From assembly GCA_903829945.1 (NCBI GenBank), contig CAIKRV010000091.1, forward strand, positions 1 to 61,433: a DNA stretch of 61,433 nucleotides. The letters are read 5' to 3'. The stretch is from an uncultured bacterium (GTDB taxonomy: Bacteria; Bacteroidota; Bacteroidia; CAILMK01). The notes beneath the pieces were generated by a model. That model did no database searches. It had not been told where the DNA came from and saw only the letters and a program-made list of their open reading frames with translations. The position numbers and the translations under genes were made by a program. Of this stretch, positions 9,105-20,306 are shown in pieces (position 1 is the stretch's first letter; each line of letters opens with the position of its first letter).

Positions 9105-9650
9105 TTACTTGAGTAAATTCAATATTTTTGGGTCATCCGGTTTTACACTGGATGGAAAATATGCAAGGTATTTACCATGTTCATCAATTAAATACTTATT
9201 GAAATTCCATTTCACTTCAGTTGTTTCAATGGTATTTAAAGCTTTATTGGTTAACCAATGATAAATGGGATCCATCTTATCGCCTTTCACTGTAATTTTT
9301 TGAGACATCGGGAAACTCACCTTAAATTTTGTAGAACAGAAAGTTTTAATTTCCGCATTGGTGCCGGGCTCCTGGCCTCCAAAATCATTGGTAGGAAAAC
9401 CGATAATAACCAATTTATCTTTATATTTTTCATATACTTCCTCCAATTGTTGATATTGAGGTGTATATCCGCATTCAGAAGCGGTATTTACAATTAAAAT
9501 TTTCTTTCCTTTATAATCAGAAAGATGCACTGTTTTTCCTTCCAGTGTGGTAAAAGAGTAATCATACAAATTTTTAGAATACATAGGGTCTTTCGTTTTA
9601 AATGAAACTAAAAGTAATGAACTAAATAAAAATAAGGATAGGTATTTCAT
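9105..9650 (-). CDS. Glutathione peroxidase-family thiol peroxidase, exported
   Basis: Protein of 181 residues with an N-terminal hydrophobic signal (MKYLSLFLFSSLLLVSF), suggesting periplasmic location or lipid-free export. The GPx core follows: NTASECGY with peroxidatic Cys60, GGQEP with Gln93, and the KWNFNKYL segment with the catalytic Trp and Asn. Cys105 in KTFCSTKF sits where the resolving Cys of thioredoxin-dependent GPx enzymes lies, so the reductant is probably thioredoxin rather than glutathione. It removes hydrogen peroxide or lipid peroxides. It has its own -7 box and converges on waaA. Confidence 0.9.
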   Translation of the reverse strand: MKYLSLFLFSSLLLVSFKTKDPMYSKNLYDYSFTTLEGKTVHLSDYKGKKILIVNTASECGYTPQYQQLEEVYEKYKDKLVIIGFPTNDFGGQEPGTNAEIKTFCSTKFKVSFPMSQKITVKGDKMDPIYHWLTNKALNTIETTEVKWNFNKYLIDEHGKYLAYFPSSVKPDDPKILNLLK

Positions 9651-9666
9651 ATGCGTATATTTTTCA

Positions 9667-9674
9667 CAAAGATA
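9667..9674 (-). promoter_or_regulatory. -7 promoter box of the peroxidase gene
   Basis: TATCTTTG on the minus strand (perfect TAnnTTTG), 16 nt before the peroxidase ATG. No clear -33 TTTG is seen. It lies just between the two genes, so the peroxidase is likely transcribed apart from the AlgJ-like gene. Confidence 0.6.
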
Positions 9675-9676
9675 GC

Positions 9677-10801
9677 CTATTTCCCACCATATATTTTATA
9701 GGCATCCTGAATAAAACCCCATCCAAAATTACTTAAGGTTGCATCAGTGGCCATAATTAAAATTACATCGTGATTTTCAATTTCAGCCTTTATATTTACT
9801 TGATTTATAGGAATTGACGCGCCACCAGGCAATACATTTTCTTTATAATAATACATAAAATGCGGTTGATCAAAAACGGAATGCGCCATTCCCGTGGTAA
9901 TAACCCCCCAATAATGACTATCCGAAATCGCTAAAACGCATGGCTTCATTTTAAAATTATCGGAACAATGTATTTTAGGGTAGGCTAATTTTATCGGTGG
10001 CAACGGGGCCAATAAATTAATGCCATCGGATAAGTCACAATCAGATTCTCGACATTCATAAGATTCTTCAACACCATCCCAAATTATGCTCGGCATATTT
10101 ATATGCCTCATTTCCTTAATGTATTTTGTCAAAGTATCTAAAAATATAGTATTGCCATAGGAACTCCAATGAATGCCATATTTAGAATACAAAGGATATT
10201 TACTGCTTGACTTATGTTTATTAAACCAAGTCCATAAATCTATAATATGCAAGCCATAGGTATTAGCATACTTTACAAAATATTCATGATTGGTTTCCTT
10301 CCTAACTTTATGAAAAGCATCGGGTATAAATTCCGGAAAAAAAGATGCTTTCCCGGGAGCAAAAATCAAAATAACATCCTTGTTTAACTTTTTGAGGGTA
10401 TCTTGAATATATTTAACTTTAGCCATCACTCGGGCAATGGAATCCTTGCCTAAAAAATCTTTCCCGGACCAAGCATCAATATATTGTTTCTCAAACAAAT
10501 AATCTTGCTTACCCACCACTACTCCCCTAGCCTTAGCCAAATTGAAAAAAGAATATGAAATTTGATTATTTAATCGAATAAAATCTGGGCGAAAACCGAA
10601 ACTATCATTTAAGTATTTTTCTTCATTCAGTTGCCATTCCCCACTTATCCAGGAATGCCAATTCAAGGGTTTTTTATTCACGGAATGAATATCGCCCTTT
10701 AGCGGAATAACTGTAATAAAATTAAATTTTGATTGCAGAAACATAAATGTTATGCCTGTAAAGAAAAACACAAACAATATATATTTACCTGTATTCTTCA
10801 T
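9677..10801 (-). CDS. AlgX/AlgJ-like SGNH polysaccharide O-acetylation protein
   Basis: Protein of 374 residues with one N-terminal membrane or signal segment (about 7-24) and a periplasmic SGNH-hydrolase-like domain. GKQDYLFEKQYIDAWSG (about 97-113) matches the AlgJ/AlgX start. SKYGIHWSSYG (206-216) is the Asp-x-His motif region, and AISDSHYW (291-298) is the nucleophile block with Ser295. It lies 2 nt downstream of an AlgI-like MBOAT gene; such pairs acetylate exopolysaccharides, with the MBOAT protein passing acetyl across the membrane. Oddly, the usual catalytic Asp of D-T-H is Gly here (G209-I-H211), so the mechanism may differ or this is a subfamily trait. Confidence 0.75.
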   Translation of the reverse strand: MKNTGKYILFVFFFTGITFMFLQSKFNFITVIPLKGDIHSVNKKPLNWHSWISGEWQLNEEKYLNDSFGFRPDFIRLNNQISYSFFNLAKARGVVVGKQDYLFEKQYIDAWSGKDFLGKDSIARVMAKVKYIQDTLKKLNKDVILIFAPGKASFFPEFIPDAFHKVRKETNHEYFVKYANTYGLHIIDLWTWFNKHKSSSKYPLYSKYGIHWSSYGNTIFLDTLTKYIKEMRHINMPSIIWDGVEESYECRESDCDLSDGINLLAPLPPIKLAYPKIHCSDNFKMKPCVLAISDSHYWGVITTGMAHSVFDQPHFMYYYKENVLPGGASIPINQVNIKAEIENHDVILIMATDATLSNFGWGFIQDAYKIYGGK

Positions 10802-10803
10802 CG

Positions 10804-12234
10804 TTAAAATCTAAAATAAATAAATGGGTTAAAGCTAAAACCGGTAATTGAAGCAATGCATAAAATAAATAAAATTAAACTGGACAGCGTAAATAATAAA
10901 TGCTTACTGAAATTTAAAGCTATAGAATGATAAATGAGCCTTTGAATACTTTTTCCAATCGGTAATAAATAGAAGAAAGAAAATACTAAGGAAAGTATAA
11001 GCATCCAAAGTACTCGGTGATCTAAAAACTCAAAGGAGCTATTCCAGGAGCCAAAATACATTTTGGACAAATACTGTAAGCTTAAGGTAACGGAACCCAG
11101 TCTAAAAAACACCCATCCGTTAACGACGATCAGAAAGGTAAAAATGACCTTTATTATGGACGATATTTTTTGATACCAGTTTAATAAAAATGCGCGCTCC
11201 AAAACTAAAAATAAGCCGTGATACGCACCCCAAATAATAAAACCCCAGGAGGCACCATGCCAGAATCCTGAAGCTAAAAATACCACCCATAAGTTAAAAT
11301 ATAAGCGTGATTTGGAATTTACTTTATTTCCTCCTAAAGGGATATATAAATAATTCTTCATCCAATTGCCTAAGCTTATATGCCATCGGCGCCAAAACTC
11401 TGTAATGCTTTGAGAGGTATATGGATTATCAAAATTTTCAGGGAATTTAAAACCAATCATTTTACCTATGCCAATGGCCATATCCGAATACCCTGAAAAA
11501 TCAAAATAAATCTGGAAACTATAGGATAAAATCCCCACCCAAGCACTTGCAAAATCAATTTGATGGATGGGCAATGCAAAAATTTTATCTGCCTGTTCAC
11601 CTACAATATTTGCAATAAGCACTTTTTTACTGAGCCCAATTATAAATCGATAAAGTCCTAAAAGTTTTAAATCGATGGTTTCATTGGCAGTTCTATCGCT
11701 GATCTGATCTGATATTTCATGATATCGAATAATAGGTCCTGCAATTAATTTTGGAAAGAGAATAATGTATAATTGATAATCCCAAAAATTATCCAAAGGT
11801 TTGTGAACCCTTCTATATACATCTACCACGTAAGTTAAAGTTTCAAAGGTGTAAAATGAAATACCTATCGGCAGAATTAGTTTCGTCCATTGTATTACCG
11901 GTATTCCTAAAACGGGTAGTAAATAATTTAAATTTGAAACAAAAAAGTTAGAATATTTAAAATAAAAAAGTAATCCGATATTTATACAAACTGATACACT
12001 TAATAGTGTTTTCCTTTGAGTTGGATGTTGAAGTTTCCACATCCATCTTACCAAATAAAAATCAATAAGGGTAGTTCCTAATAAGACAAAAATAAATTTT
12101 GGAGCACCCCAGCTATAGAAAAATATACTGAATAATAAAATTACAATATTTTTCAGCTTTTTTCCTGCTACATAATAGCAAAATAAAAAAGCAGGTAAAA
12201 AATAAAGTAAAAATACAATACTGCTAAAGACCAT
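10804..12234 (-). CDS. MBOAT-family O-acyltransferase (AlgI-like)
   Basis: Polytopic membrane protein of 476 residues in the AlgI/DltB/PatA group. Signatures: FPKLIAGPIIRY (160-171), FWRRWHISLGNWMKNYLYIP (280-299), and GFWHGASW with the essential His326, plus His339 in WGAYHG. It has about ten hydrophobic segments, including a hydrophobic C-terminus ending in FIYFRF. It likely transfers acetyl groups from the cytoplasm to a periplasmic polysaccharide acceptor with the SGNH partner 2 nt downstream. It sits 46 nt after the T9SS cargo gene. The substrate is unknown; the nearby surface sugar genes make an exopolysaccharide or O-antigen likely. Confidence 0.92.
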   Translation of the reverse strand: MVFSSIVFLLYFLPAFLFCYYVAGKKLKNIVILLFSIFFYSWGAPKFIFVLLGTTLIDFYLVRWMWKLQHPTQRKTLLSVSVCINIGLLFYFKYSNFFVSNLNYLLPVLGIPVIQWTKLILPIGISFYTFETLTYVVDVYRRVHKPLDNFWDYQLYIILFPKLIAGPIIRYHEISDQISDRTANETIDLKLLGLYRFIIGLSKKVLIANIVGEQADKIFALPIHQIDFASAWVGILSYSFQIYFDFSGYSDMAIGIGKMIGFKFPENFDNPYTSQSITEFWRRWHISLGNWMKNYLYIPLGGNKVNSKSRLYFNLWVVFLASGFWHGASWGFIIWGAYHGLFLVLERAFLLNWYQKISSIIKVIFTFLIVVNGWVFFRLGSVTLSLQYLSKMYFGSWNSSFEFLDHRVLWMLILSLVFSFFYLLPIGKSIQRLIYHSIALNFSKHLLFTLSSLILFILCIASITGFSFNPFIYFRF

Positions 12235-12280
12235 TCCTAAAAGCTTCCAAACTTAAATTAAGGTTGCAAATTAAAGGGAA

Positions 12281-15200
12281 TTACTTTAAAATGGTAATAT
12301 TACCCAGTTTATAATTTACCCCTCCATCCCAACCGATATATTCAGCTTGCCAAATAAAAACATTATTATAAGGCTTATCATTTAAAAATTTACCGGGCCA
12401 TCTGGCTTTTTTATCGGTATTTTCCCAAACTTGAGTCCCCCAGCGATTAAATATTTTGATATGAATATTTTTCACAAAGGCCAAACTTGGATACCAAGTA
12501 TCATTTAAACTATCTGCATTTGGAGTAAAAACATTAGCTGCATAAAGGATAGGTTTTTGAATTAATTGAATAATATTGGATTCGCTGAAAGCATCGGAAT
12601 TGGTTTCCCGCGCAATAACTTTATAATAATACAGTCCCCAATTATAATTTAAAGAATCATCAATGGTTTCATTAAATGCTCCCGAAACAGGATAAATATA
12701 GGATAATTCTGCACCGGTATCACTTCTGTAAATGGCATAGCTGGAAACATTATTAATCCAATCTTGGTATGGGTTCCATTGCAAATGATTTTCAAAAGGT
12801 ACTACGGAGCCGCTCAATACAATGGAACGCCCCACTCTGCCATCATTACTCATGAGTCCGCACTGCGTCACCATAACAATTTTATAAGTATAGGATATAT
12901 TTTGCACATCCACGTCCTGGTCTTCAAATACAGTATCCGTCGGATCTTTTAAAACTATATGTGTCAATACATAATCTTCATTAGAAATATTGCGCTTTCG
13001 ATAAAGTTTGTACATATAAAAGTCCTTTTGATGACTTTGATGCCAAATAACTTTAATGGAACGATTATTAACCACACTCACTGAGTATATATTAATAGCT
13101 GCCGGCATAGAATCATTAGGAACTGCAGAGCAAATAAAACGTGTGGAATCTCCAATCACGCCACAAGTATTGACCCCATAAATAAAATAGCAATAATTAT
13201 TATTTAAATTATCAGGAACACTATCATCGACATAGGAATTATCTACTTGCTCATTAAATGTTTTAACAATATGCATGGAACCATTGGGCAATACTTTCAC
13301 CAATCTATAGTATTTTAAATAAGGTACATTAGGGTAATCAGACCAATTAATGGTAACACTTTTTTTATCGGAACGATGAATACAAAATATACCCGGTGGT
13401 GAGACCGGCAATGGTGGTATTAAAACCAATTTTATTAGGCCGACGGAAGATTTTTGAGTTGGGCATCCATTATCATGCATGCCAAAATAAACATAATAGG
13501 TATCTACGCCAATTTGATTGCAAGAGGTTAGCCATTGTAAGGTACCATAAACTTTACTTCCTCCATTTTGAACATTTATTTTTGCCGTAGTGCCTTTGGT
13601 CAGTTTAGGGTCAAATGCGCTACCGTAATAACTCACATAAATAGAATCCTTCACATCTCTGTCAGTGAGTTCAAATTGATAAGAAAATTGTGAACTGGCA
13701 TAAACCATCAAAGTAGTATCGCGCATGGTAGGCGGATAATTTGAGGTATTCAAATCCATTTTAAACATGGCATTATTACAACCGCCTTCTGCCTTCAATG
13801 GCTTAGGACGAATACCATTATTGGTTCTTGACCATGCGCCCGGTGTGGTCGGGAAATCAGAATATCCACCACAGCCACCGCATACACTTTGGTAAACTTT
13901 TCCATCCACATCAAAACGACTGGTACCGCCATCTACATGCTCATAACTTCCGGCATCACCTCCATAATAACTGGCATATACCAAGGAGGATAAATCCTTT
14001 CCGAAAACAATTAAATAAAAATCAGAACCATCCGTACTTTTCTGAACTGCATCCTGCGTAGTGGTCAGTCCAATGGTTTTGCCATCTTCACCATTATACT
14101 CATAATTGACGGCCCCACCCCATCCCGACATACAAATTCTTCCACAATTATCTACTAAAAATGCGGAAGGAGAAATATCAGGAATTGGTCTGCCGGATCC
14201 AAAAACAGTTGACAAAGTCATTTTGCTCAAATCATCACTAAAGGCAGAAATAAATTGTTTCCCGCCGGTATTACTATACACAGTTCCAATTACAGGATAG
14301 GTTCCCTTGGTTTGACCTGCAATAAAAACTCTATTGATTTTATCTATTTGCACCAAATAACTTTGATCATAATAAGCAGTACCCACATAGGTTGCTGCCA
14401 ATAAAGATTTCCCATCTGCACTTATTTTTGCTAAAAATCCATCGGCATTTCCTCCGTAGCTTCGATTGTAGGCAGCACTGCTCACCGGAAAATCATTACT
14501 CATGGTTCCGCCGGTAACAAAAATATTTCCTTTGGTGTCAATATTTATCCCGTAGGCTGCATCCTCATCCGCACCTCCCAGCAAAGTACTCCAATATAAT
14601 CCTGACAGGTCAGATTTAAATTTAATAATACATGCATCCTGTGTTCCATTTAAAGAACTTTGAAATCCGTTGCTTGTTGGGAAATCACTGGACCGGGTAC
14701 AGGAAGCCACATAAATATTGTTATTGGAATCAATTAATACTTCACCTCTAAAATGATCTCCATAATTATAGGCCAATGGACCATCAGTGCCATTTAAGTT
14801 AAAATTATATTGTCCGTTTAATCCGTCTTTATCTGTCCCTCCTATATAAGTGGAAGCATTAAGCGTACTACCGTCTTTAGAAAGTTTACAAACAAACATA
14901 TCGCCATTTCCGGAATAATTAGAAGCATATGCCCCTGATGTCACCGGAAAATCATTTGAATAGGTTGTCCCTAAAACCACTAATTCACCATCCTTATTTA
15001 CAATCATACTATGCGGCTGCTCATTATTGGAGCCGCCCAAATAGGTAGCCCAAACTAATTTTTTACCGTCAGGAGTATATTTCAAAATACCGATATCCCT
15101 GCCAAAATCAGTAATATAACCTGAAGGATCAGTAAGATCGGTATAGCCTCCTTGATATTTTTCTTCAAATGCGCCGGTGGTAGTTGGAAATCCAGTACCA

Positions 15201-16021
15201 AAAACGGTTCCTCCGGAATAACCGCAACCCTGATGATCATAGGTGCCTGTAAAGCCGAAGTTATCCGCATAGGAACCTGAAAAAGTGGCAAATATTACTA
15301 ATGGGTCAATAACTAAAGTTACCTTAGGATTATAATTAGCAATATTAAAACTTAGTACATCTTTATTGAGTTTATAGGAACATTTTACGCCAACTTTATC
15401 TTCGCTGCCCAATTGATAGGCTTTGGGTTTTTCCTCTTTAATATGGGTTAAAGAAGTATTAATATGAAAACATGAATTTTCCAAATAGGTTTTGCCGGCA
15501 CCTTCATAAGCCAACTGAATATCGGATGCATGAGCACCGGGATGTACTATAAAATTATATTTAATGGCATCTCCGGAAACACCGATTTCCATATCGATAA
15601 GATGCCATAAATTTTTTAAGGTAATTTTCTCAAAAGCTTTGGCTCCTGATGCCCATTTAGAAGGATCTTTACCATGAATGTAATTATAACTTTCAAAAGA
15701 TGGATTCTCAGTAGCAATCGCTTCCGGAAGGAGTGCATTTTTAAAGTTAATATGAATAACATGACATTTTATGGAATCAATATTTTTATGATCATGCATG
15801 GCCGCATGCAGAGTAGCCAAATCATAAAAGAAATAAGTTAATCGCTGATTTTCGACATAAAAAGTACCACCGGGGATATATGCTTGGAAGCGCACATTGC
15901 TCTTCCATTGACCTTTGTTTTCTATTAATTTAATGCCGGAATTGGCAGACGTTCCTAGCGCACTAAGCAGTAATGCAGCCAATAAAATAAGGGGGTTTAA
16001 AAGTAAACGTCTCATAATCAT
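12281..16021 (-). CDS. Large T9SS type B cargo protein with SBBP beta-propeller repeats
   Basis: Secreted protein of 1246 residues. It has a signal peptide (about 1-26), then an N-terminal domain beginning IKLIENKGQWKSNVRFQA like the DUF7948 module that precedes SBBP repeats. About ten SBBP-like propeller repeats follow between residues 240 and 760, each with a G..DxF..K.....G....ATY.GG pattern. Two or more fibronectin-III-like domains lie at about 870-1130. The last 90 residues (VFTPNADSLNDTWYP, IKIFNRWGTQVWE) form the gliding motility-associated type B sorting domain, which directs T9SS export to the cell surface. Adhesin or surface-layer role is likely, enzyme activity not evident. Both Met1 and Met3 are possible starts. 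Confidence 0.9.
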   Translation of the reverse strand: MIMRRLLLNPLILLAALLLSALGTSANSGIKLIENKGQWKSNVRFQAYIPGGTFYVENQRLTYFFYDLATLHAAMHDHKNIDSIKCHVIHINFKNALLPEAIATENPSFESYNYIHGKDPSKWASGAKAFEKITLKNLWHLIDMEIGVSGDAIKYNFIVHPGAHASDIQLAYEGAGKTYLENSCFHINTSLTHIKEEKPKAYQLGSEDKVGVKCSYKLNKDVLSFNIANYNPKVTLVIDPLVIFATFSGSYADNFGFTGTYDHQGCGYSGGTVFGTGFPTTTGAFEEKYQGGYTDLTDPSGYITDFGRDIGILKYTPDGKKLVWATYLGGSNNEQPHSMIVNKDGELVVLGTTYSNDFPVTSGAYASNYSGNGDMFVCKLSKDGSTLNASTYIGGTDKDGLNGQYNFNLNGTDGPLAYNYGDHFRGEVLIDSNNNIYVASCTRSSDFPTSNGFQSSLNGTQDACIIKFKSDLSGLYWSTLLGGADEDAAYGINIDTKGNIFVTGGTMSNDFPVSSAAYNRSYGGNADGFLAKISADGKSLLAATYVGTAYYDQSYLVQIDKINRVFIAGQTKGTYPVIGTVYSNTGGKQFISAFSDDLSKMTLSTVFGSGRPIPDISPSAFLVDNCGRICMSGWGGAVNYEYNGEDGKTIGLTTTQDAVQKSTDGSDFYLIVFGKDLSSLVYASYYGGDAGSYEHVDGGTSRFDVDGKVYQSVCGGCGGYSDFPTTPGAWSRTNNGIRPKPLKAEGGCNNAMFKMDLNTSNYPPTMRDTTLMVYASSQFSYQFELTDRDVKDSIYVSYYGSAFDPKLTKGTTAKINVQNGGSKVYGTLQWLTSCNQIGVDTYYVYFGMHDNGCPTQKSSVGLIKLVLIPPLPVSPPGIFCIHRSDKKSVTINWSDYPNVPYLKYYRLVKVLPNGSMHIVKTFNEQVDNSYVDDSVPDNLNNNYCYFIYGVNTCGVIGDSTRFICSAVPNDSMPAAINIYSVSVVNNRSIKVIWHQSHQKDFYMYKLYRKRNISNEDYVLTHIVLKDPTDTVFEDQDVDVQNISYTYKIVMVTQCGLMSNDGRVGRSIVLSGSVVPFENHLQWNPYQDWINNVSSYAIYRSDTGAELSYIYPVSGAFNETIDDSLNYNWGLYYYKVIARETNSDAFSESNIIQLIQKPILYAANVFTPNADSLNDTWYPSLAFVKNIHIKIFNRWGTQVWENTDKKARWPGKFLNDKPYNNVFIWQAEYIGWDGGVNYKLGNITILK

Positions 16022-16040
16022 TATTCACAAACAGTGAATA
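16022..16040 (-). repeat. Short inverted repeat abutting the start codon of the T9SS cargo gene
   Basis: TATTCAC (16022-16028) and GTGAATA (16034-16040) form a perfect 7-bp palindrome around a 5-nt spacer, directly before the ATG on the minus strand. As RNA it could cover the ribosome start site; as DNA it could be an operator. No proof of either. Confidence 0.4.
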
Positions 16041-16078
16041 CCATGATACTATTGCAATTTAGCATTAATATTCAAAAT

Positions 16079-16121
16079 TCTAAGTAAGGTAGTCAATTAT
16101 CTTAGAAGTACCTTACTTAGA
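16079..16121. promoter_or_regulatory. 13-bp perfect inverted repeat upstream of the T9SS cargo gene
   Basis: CTAAGTAAGGTA at 16080-16091 and TACCTTACTTAG at 16109-16120 are perfect complements, and the flanking pair 16079/16121 extends the match to 13 bp. A 17-nt spacer separates the arms. It is 58 to 100 nt upstream of the cargo gene start. No U-run follows, so it is more like an operator or an attenuator than a terminator. Confidence 0.55.
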
Positions 16122-16215
16122 TAAGAAAAATCGACCTATGTTTAAGTTTACCTTGGCAAATATTTAATAACTTGACAATCTGATATATAGTAAAATATAT
16201 AGGACTTAAATGCAC

Positions 16216-16243
16216 AAAAAAAAGGTGCCTAAATGGCACCTTT
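16216..16243 (-). terminator. Terminator downstream of sppA
   Basis: AAAGGTGCC (16221-16229) and GGCACCTTT (16235-16243) pair around a 5-nt loop; on the minus strand a run of U (from the A run at 16216-16223) follows. It lies 18 nt past the sppA stop. The stem resembles the waaA terminator (both use GGTGCC/GGCACC). Confidence 0.88.
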
Positions 16244-16260
16244 TTAAATTTATGAAAGGA

Positions 16261-18018
16261 TTAATAAATCGTTACATCGACAGGGCATAGCATTAATACA
16301 CCACTACGTTCGGTAGCGCTTTGTGCTTTCTTTAAAATTATATATTTATCCCCGAGTTCCTCTTTAATCAGATTAACTCTGGATTCAGTTAAACCTTTGG
16401 TCAATAAACTCCATTTATTGTCATATTTGGGCATAATTTGTAGTTCATAAGCGGATAATTTTGCTCTTTTAGCTGCTGTGGCAATTGCTAAATCCAAGTT
16501 ACCTAATTCATCTACCAAGCCTAATTTTTTGCCTTGAATACCTGAATAAATCCTACCTTGAGCAATGGAATCCACCGTAGCAAGCGGTAAATGTCTGCCT
16601 TGGGAAACTCTGCGCTTAAATTGGCTATAAGTAGTATCTACATAATTTTGAATGATGGCCTCTTCTTCCGGAAGCATTTCACGATTAGGATTACCTAAAT
16701 CAGCGTATTTTCCGGTCTGAATTCTATCCCATGTTATCCCTAAATCCTTTTCCCAGAATTTTTTCATGCTTGGTAAGAGTGCAAAAACTCCTATGGAACC
16801 TGTGATGGTATTGGGTTCAGCAATAATATAATCCGCAGGTGCAGCAATATAATATCCACCGGAAGCAGCAAGATCACCCATAGAAACAATTACCGGCTTT
16901 TTCTTTTTGGCCAATACTACTTCTCTCCAAATAATATCTGAAGCCAGGGCACTTCCACCCGGAGAATTAATTCTTAAAACAATAGCTTTAACATCATCAT
17001 CCATTCTTGCTTTGCGTATTGTTGCCGATAATTTTTCAGAGCCAATGGATTCATCACTTCCTTCGCCGCTGTTAATTTCCCCTACGGCATAAATTAATGC
17101 AATTTTTGCATCGGAAGAATTAGGCGCAGGCAATACATTCTTATAATCAAGTAAATTGACAAATTTTAAATTTTCATTTTCTTTAATTTTTATAGCCCTT
17201 TTCATAGCTGATAAAACTTCATCTTTATATGCTAATTTATCTACTAATTTAGTGCGTACTGCATCTTCAGGGAAACGAATGCTTAATTTATTTGCAATAT
17301 CTTTAAGCGTATTAGGATCTAATTTTCGAGCACCGGCAATTTTATTAATGTAATCATCATAGCAAGAATTGATATACGCCATCAATTGTTCACGATTGGC
17401 CTCGCTATTATTGCTGCGAATAAACATTTCTCCGGCACTTTTATATTTACCTGCCCTGATTAGTTTAGGCTGGATATCCAATTTATCGAATAATCCTTTT
17501 AAAAACATTTGCTCGGAATGAAAACCTGCAAATGCAAAGGAGCCTACATTATTCAAATAAATACTATCTGCTACGGAAGCTATATAATAATTCCTTTGGT
17601 TATATAATTCAGAATAGGCATAAATAAACTTTCCTGATTTTTTAAAATCAATTAAGGCTATCCTTATTTCTTCCAACATAGGCAAGGATTGTGGCATAAG
17701 TCCTAAATCCAAATAAATGCCTTTGATTTTTTTATCTTCTGCGGCGCGCTTTATTTCCTCGGTAATTGTTTTTATGGAAAGCGGCATATGCATTTCCTTG
17801 GATAAAAAGCTAATATTTTCAAAAGGGTTATCCACCGGTTTTTCGCTTATTTTATCATCGAGGGTTATTTTTAAGATGGAATTGTTATCCACGGTAACTT
17901 TTTTCTTCCCTTTGGAAGAAATAGCAACGGCAATTATAATAAGCACACCAAATAATAAAAATAAACTAATGAAAAAACCAACAATAGATGCCAGCAAGTT
18001 TCTAAAAAAAGCAATCAT
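16261..18018 (-). CDS. sppA: Signal peptide peptidase SppA (67-kDa type)
   Basis: Membrane-anchored serine protease of 585 residues that digests leftover signal peptides. An N-terminal membrane helix is at about 10-33 (GFFISLFLLFGVLIIIAVAI). The tandem SppA domains carry the catalytic Lys in GKYKSAGE (Lys193) and the nucleophile Ser386 in GDLAASGGYYIA, with NSPGG at 351-355 as the oxyanion region. Length matches the long SppA form. I choose the ATG at 18018 rather than an upstream TTG at 18045, because a perfect -7 promoter box overlaps that TTG. It is monocistronic, followed by a strong terminator. Confidence 0.93.
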   Translation of the reverse strand: MIAFFRNLLASIVGFFISLFLLFGVLIIIAVAISSKGKKKVTVDNNSILKITLDDKISEKPVDNPFENISFLSKEMHMPLSIKTITEEIKRAAEDKKIKGIYLDLGLMPQSLPMLEEIRIALIDFKKSGKFIYAYSELYNQRNYYIASVADSIYLNNVGSFAFAGFHSEQMFLKGLFDKLDIQPKLIRAGKYKSAGEMFIRSNNSEANREQLMAYINSCYDDYINKIAGARKLDPNTLKDIANKLSIRFPEDAVRTKLVDKLAYKDEVLSAMKRAIKIKENENLKFVNLLDYKNVLPAPNSSDAKIALIYAVGEINSGEGSDESIGSEKLSATIRKARMDDDVKAIVLRINSPGGSALASDIIWREVVLAKKKKPVIVSMGDLAASGGYYIAAPADYIIAEPNTITGSIGVFALLPSMKKFWEKDLGITWDRIQTGKYADLGNPNREMLPEEEAIIQNYVDTTYSQFKRRVSQGRHLPLATVDSIAQGRIYSGIQGKKLGLVDELGNLDLAIATAAKRAKLSAYELQIMPKYDNKWSLLTKGLTESRVNLIKEELGDKYIILKKAQSATERSGVLMLCPVDVTIY

Positions 18019-18042
18019 ATAATAATGTTTTAAATGAATACA

Positions 18043-18050
18043 CAAAGATA
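18043..18050 (-). promoter_or_regulatory. -7 promoter box of sppA
   Basis: TATCTTTG on the minus strand, perfect TAnnTTTG, 24 nt before the sppA ATG at 18018. It excludes the longer TTG start by overlap. Confidence 0.6.
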
Positions 18051-18126
18051 ATTAAATTCAACATATTGAAATCTTTAAGTAACACATTGACTATGTGTAT
18101 ATTTAAATGAAATAATATTAAATTTT

Positions 18127-20268
<2,142 letters not shown>

Positions 20269-20306
20269 TCATTTCTTCACGCTAAAAATACTAAATTGCA
20301 ATTTCT

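Noticed and set aside
12281-16021. Tandem DNA repeats in the T9SS cargo gene
   Set aside because: The repeats are at protein level (SBBP propeller blades) and the DNA of the blades is diverged; I see no exact tandem DNA repeat.
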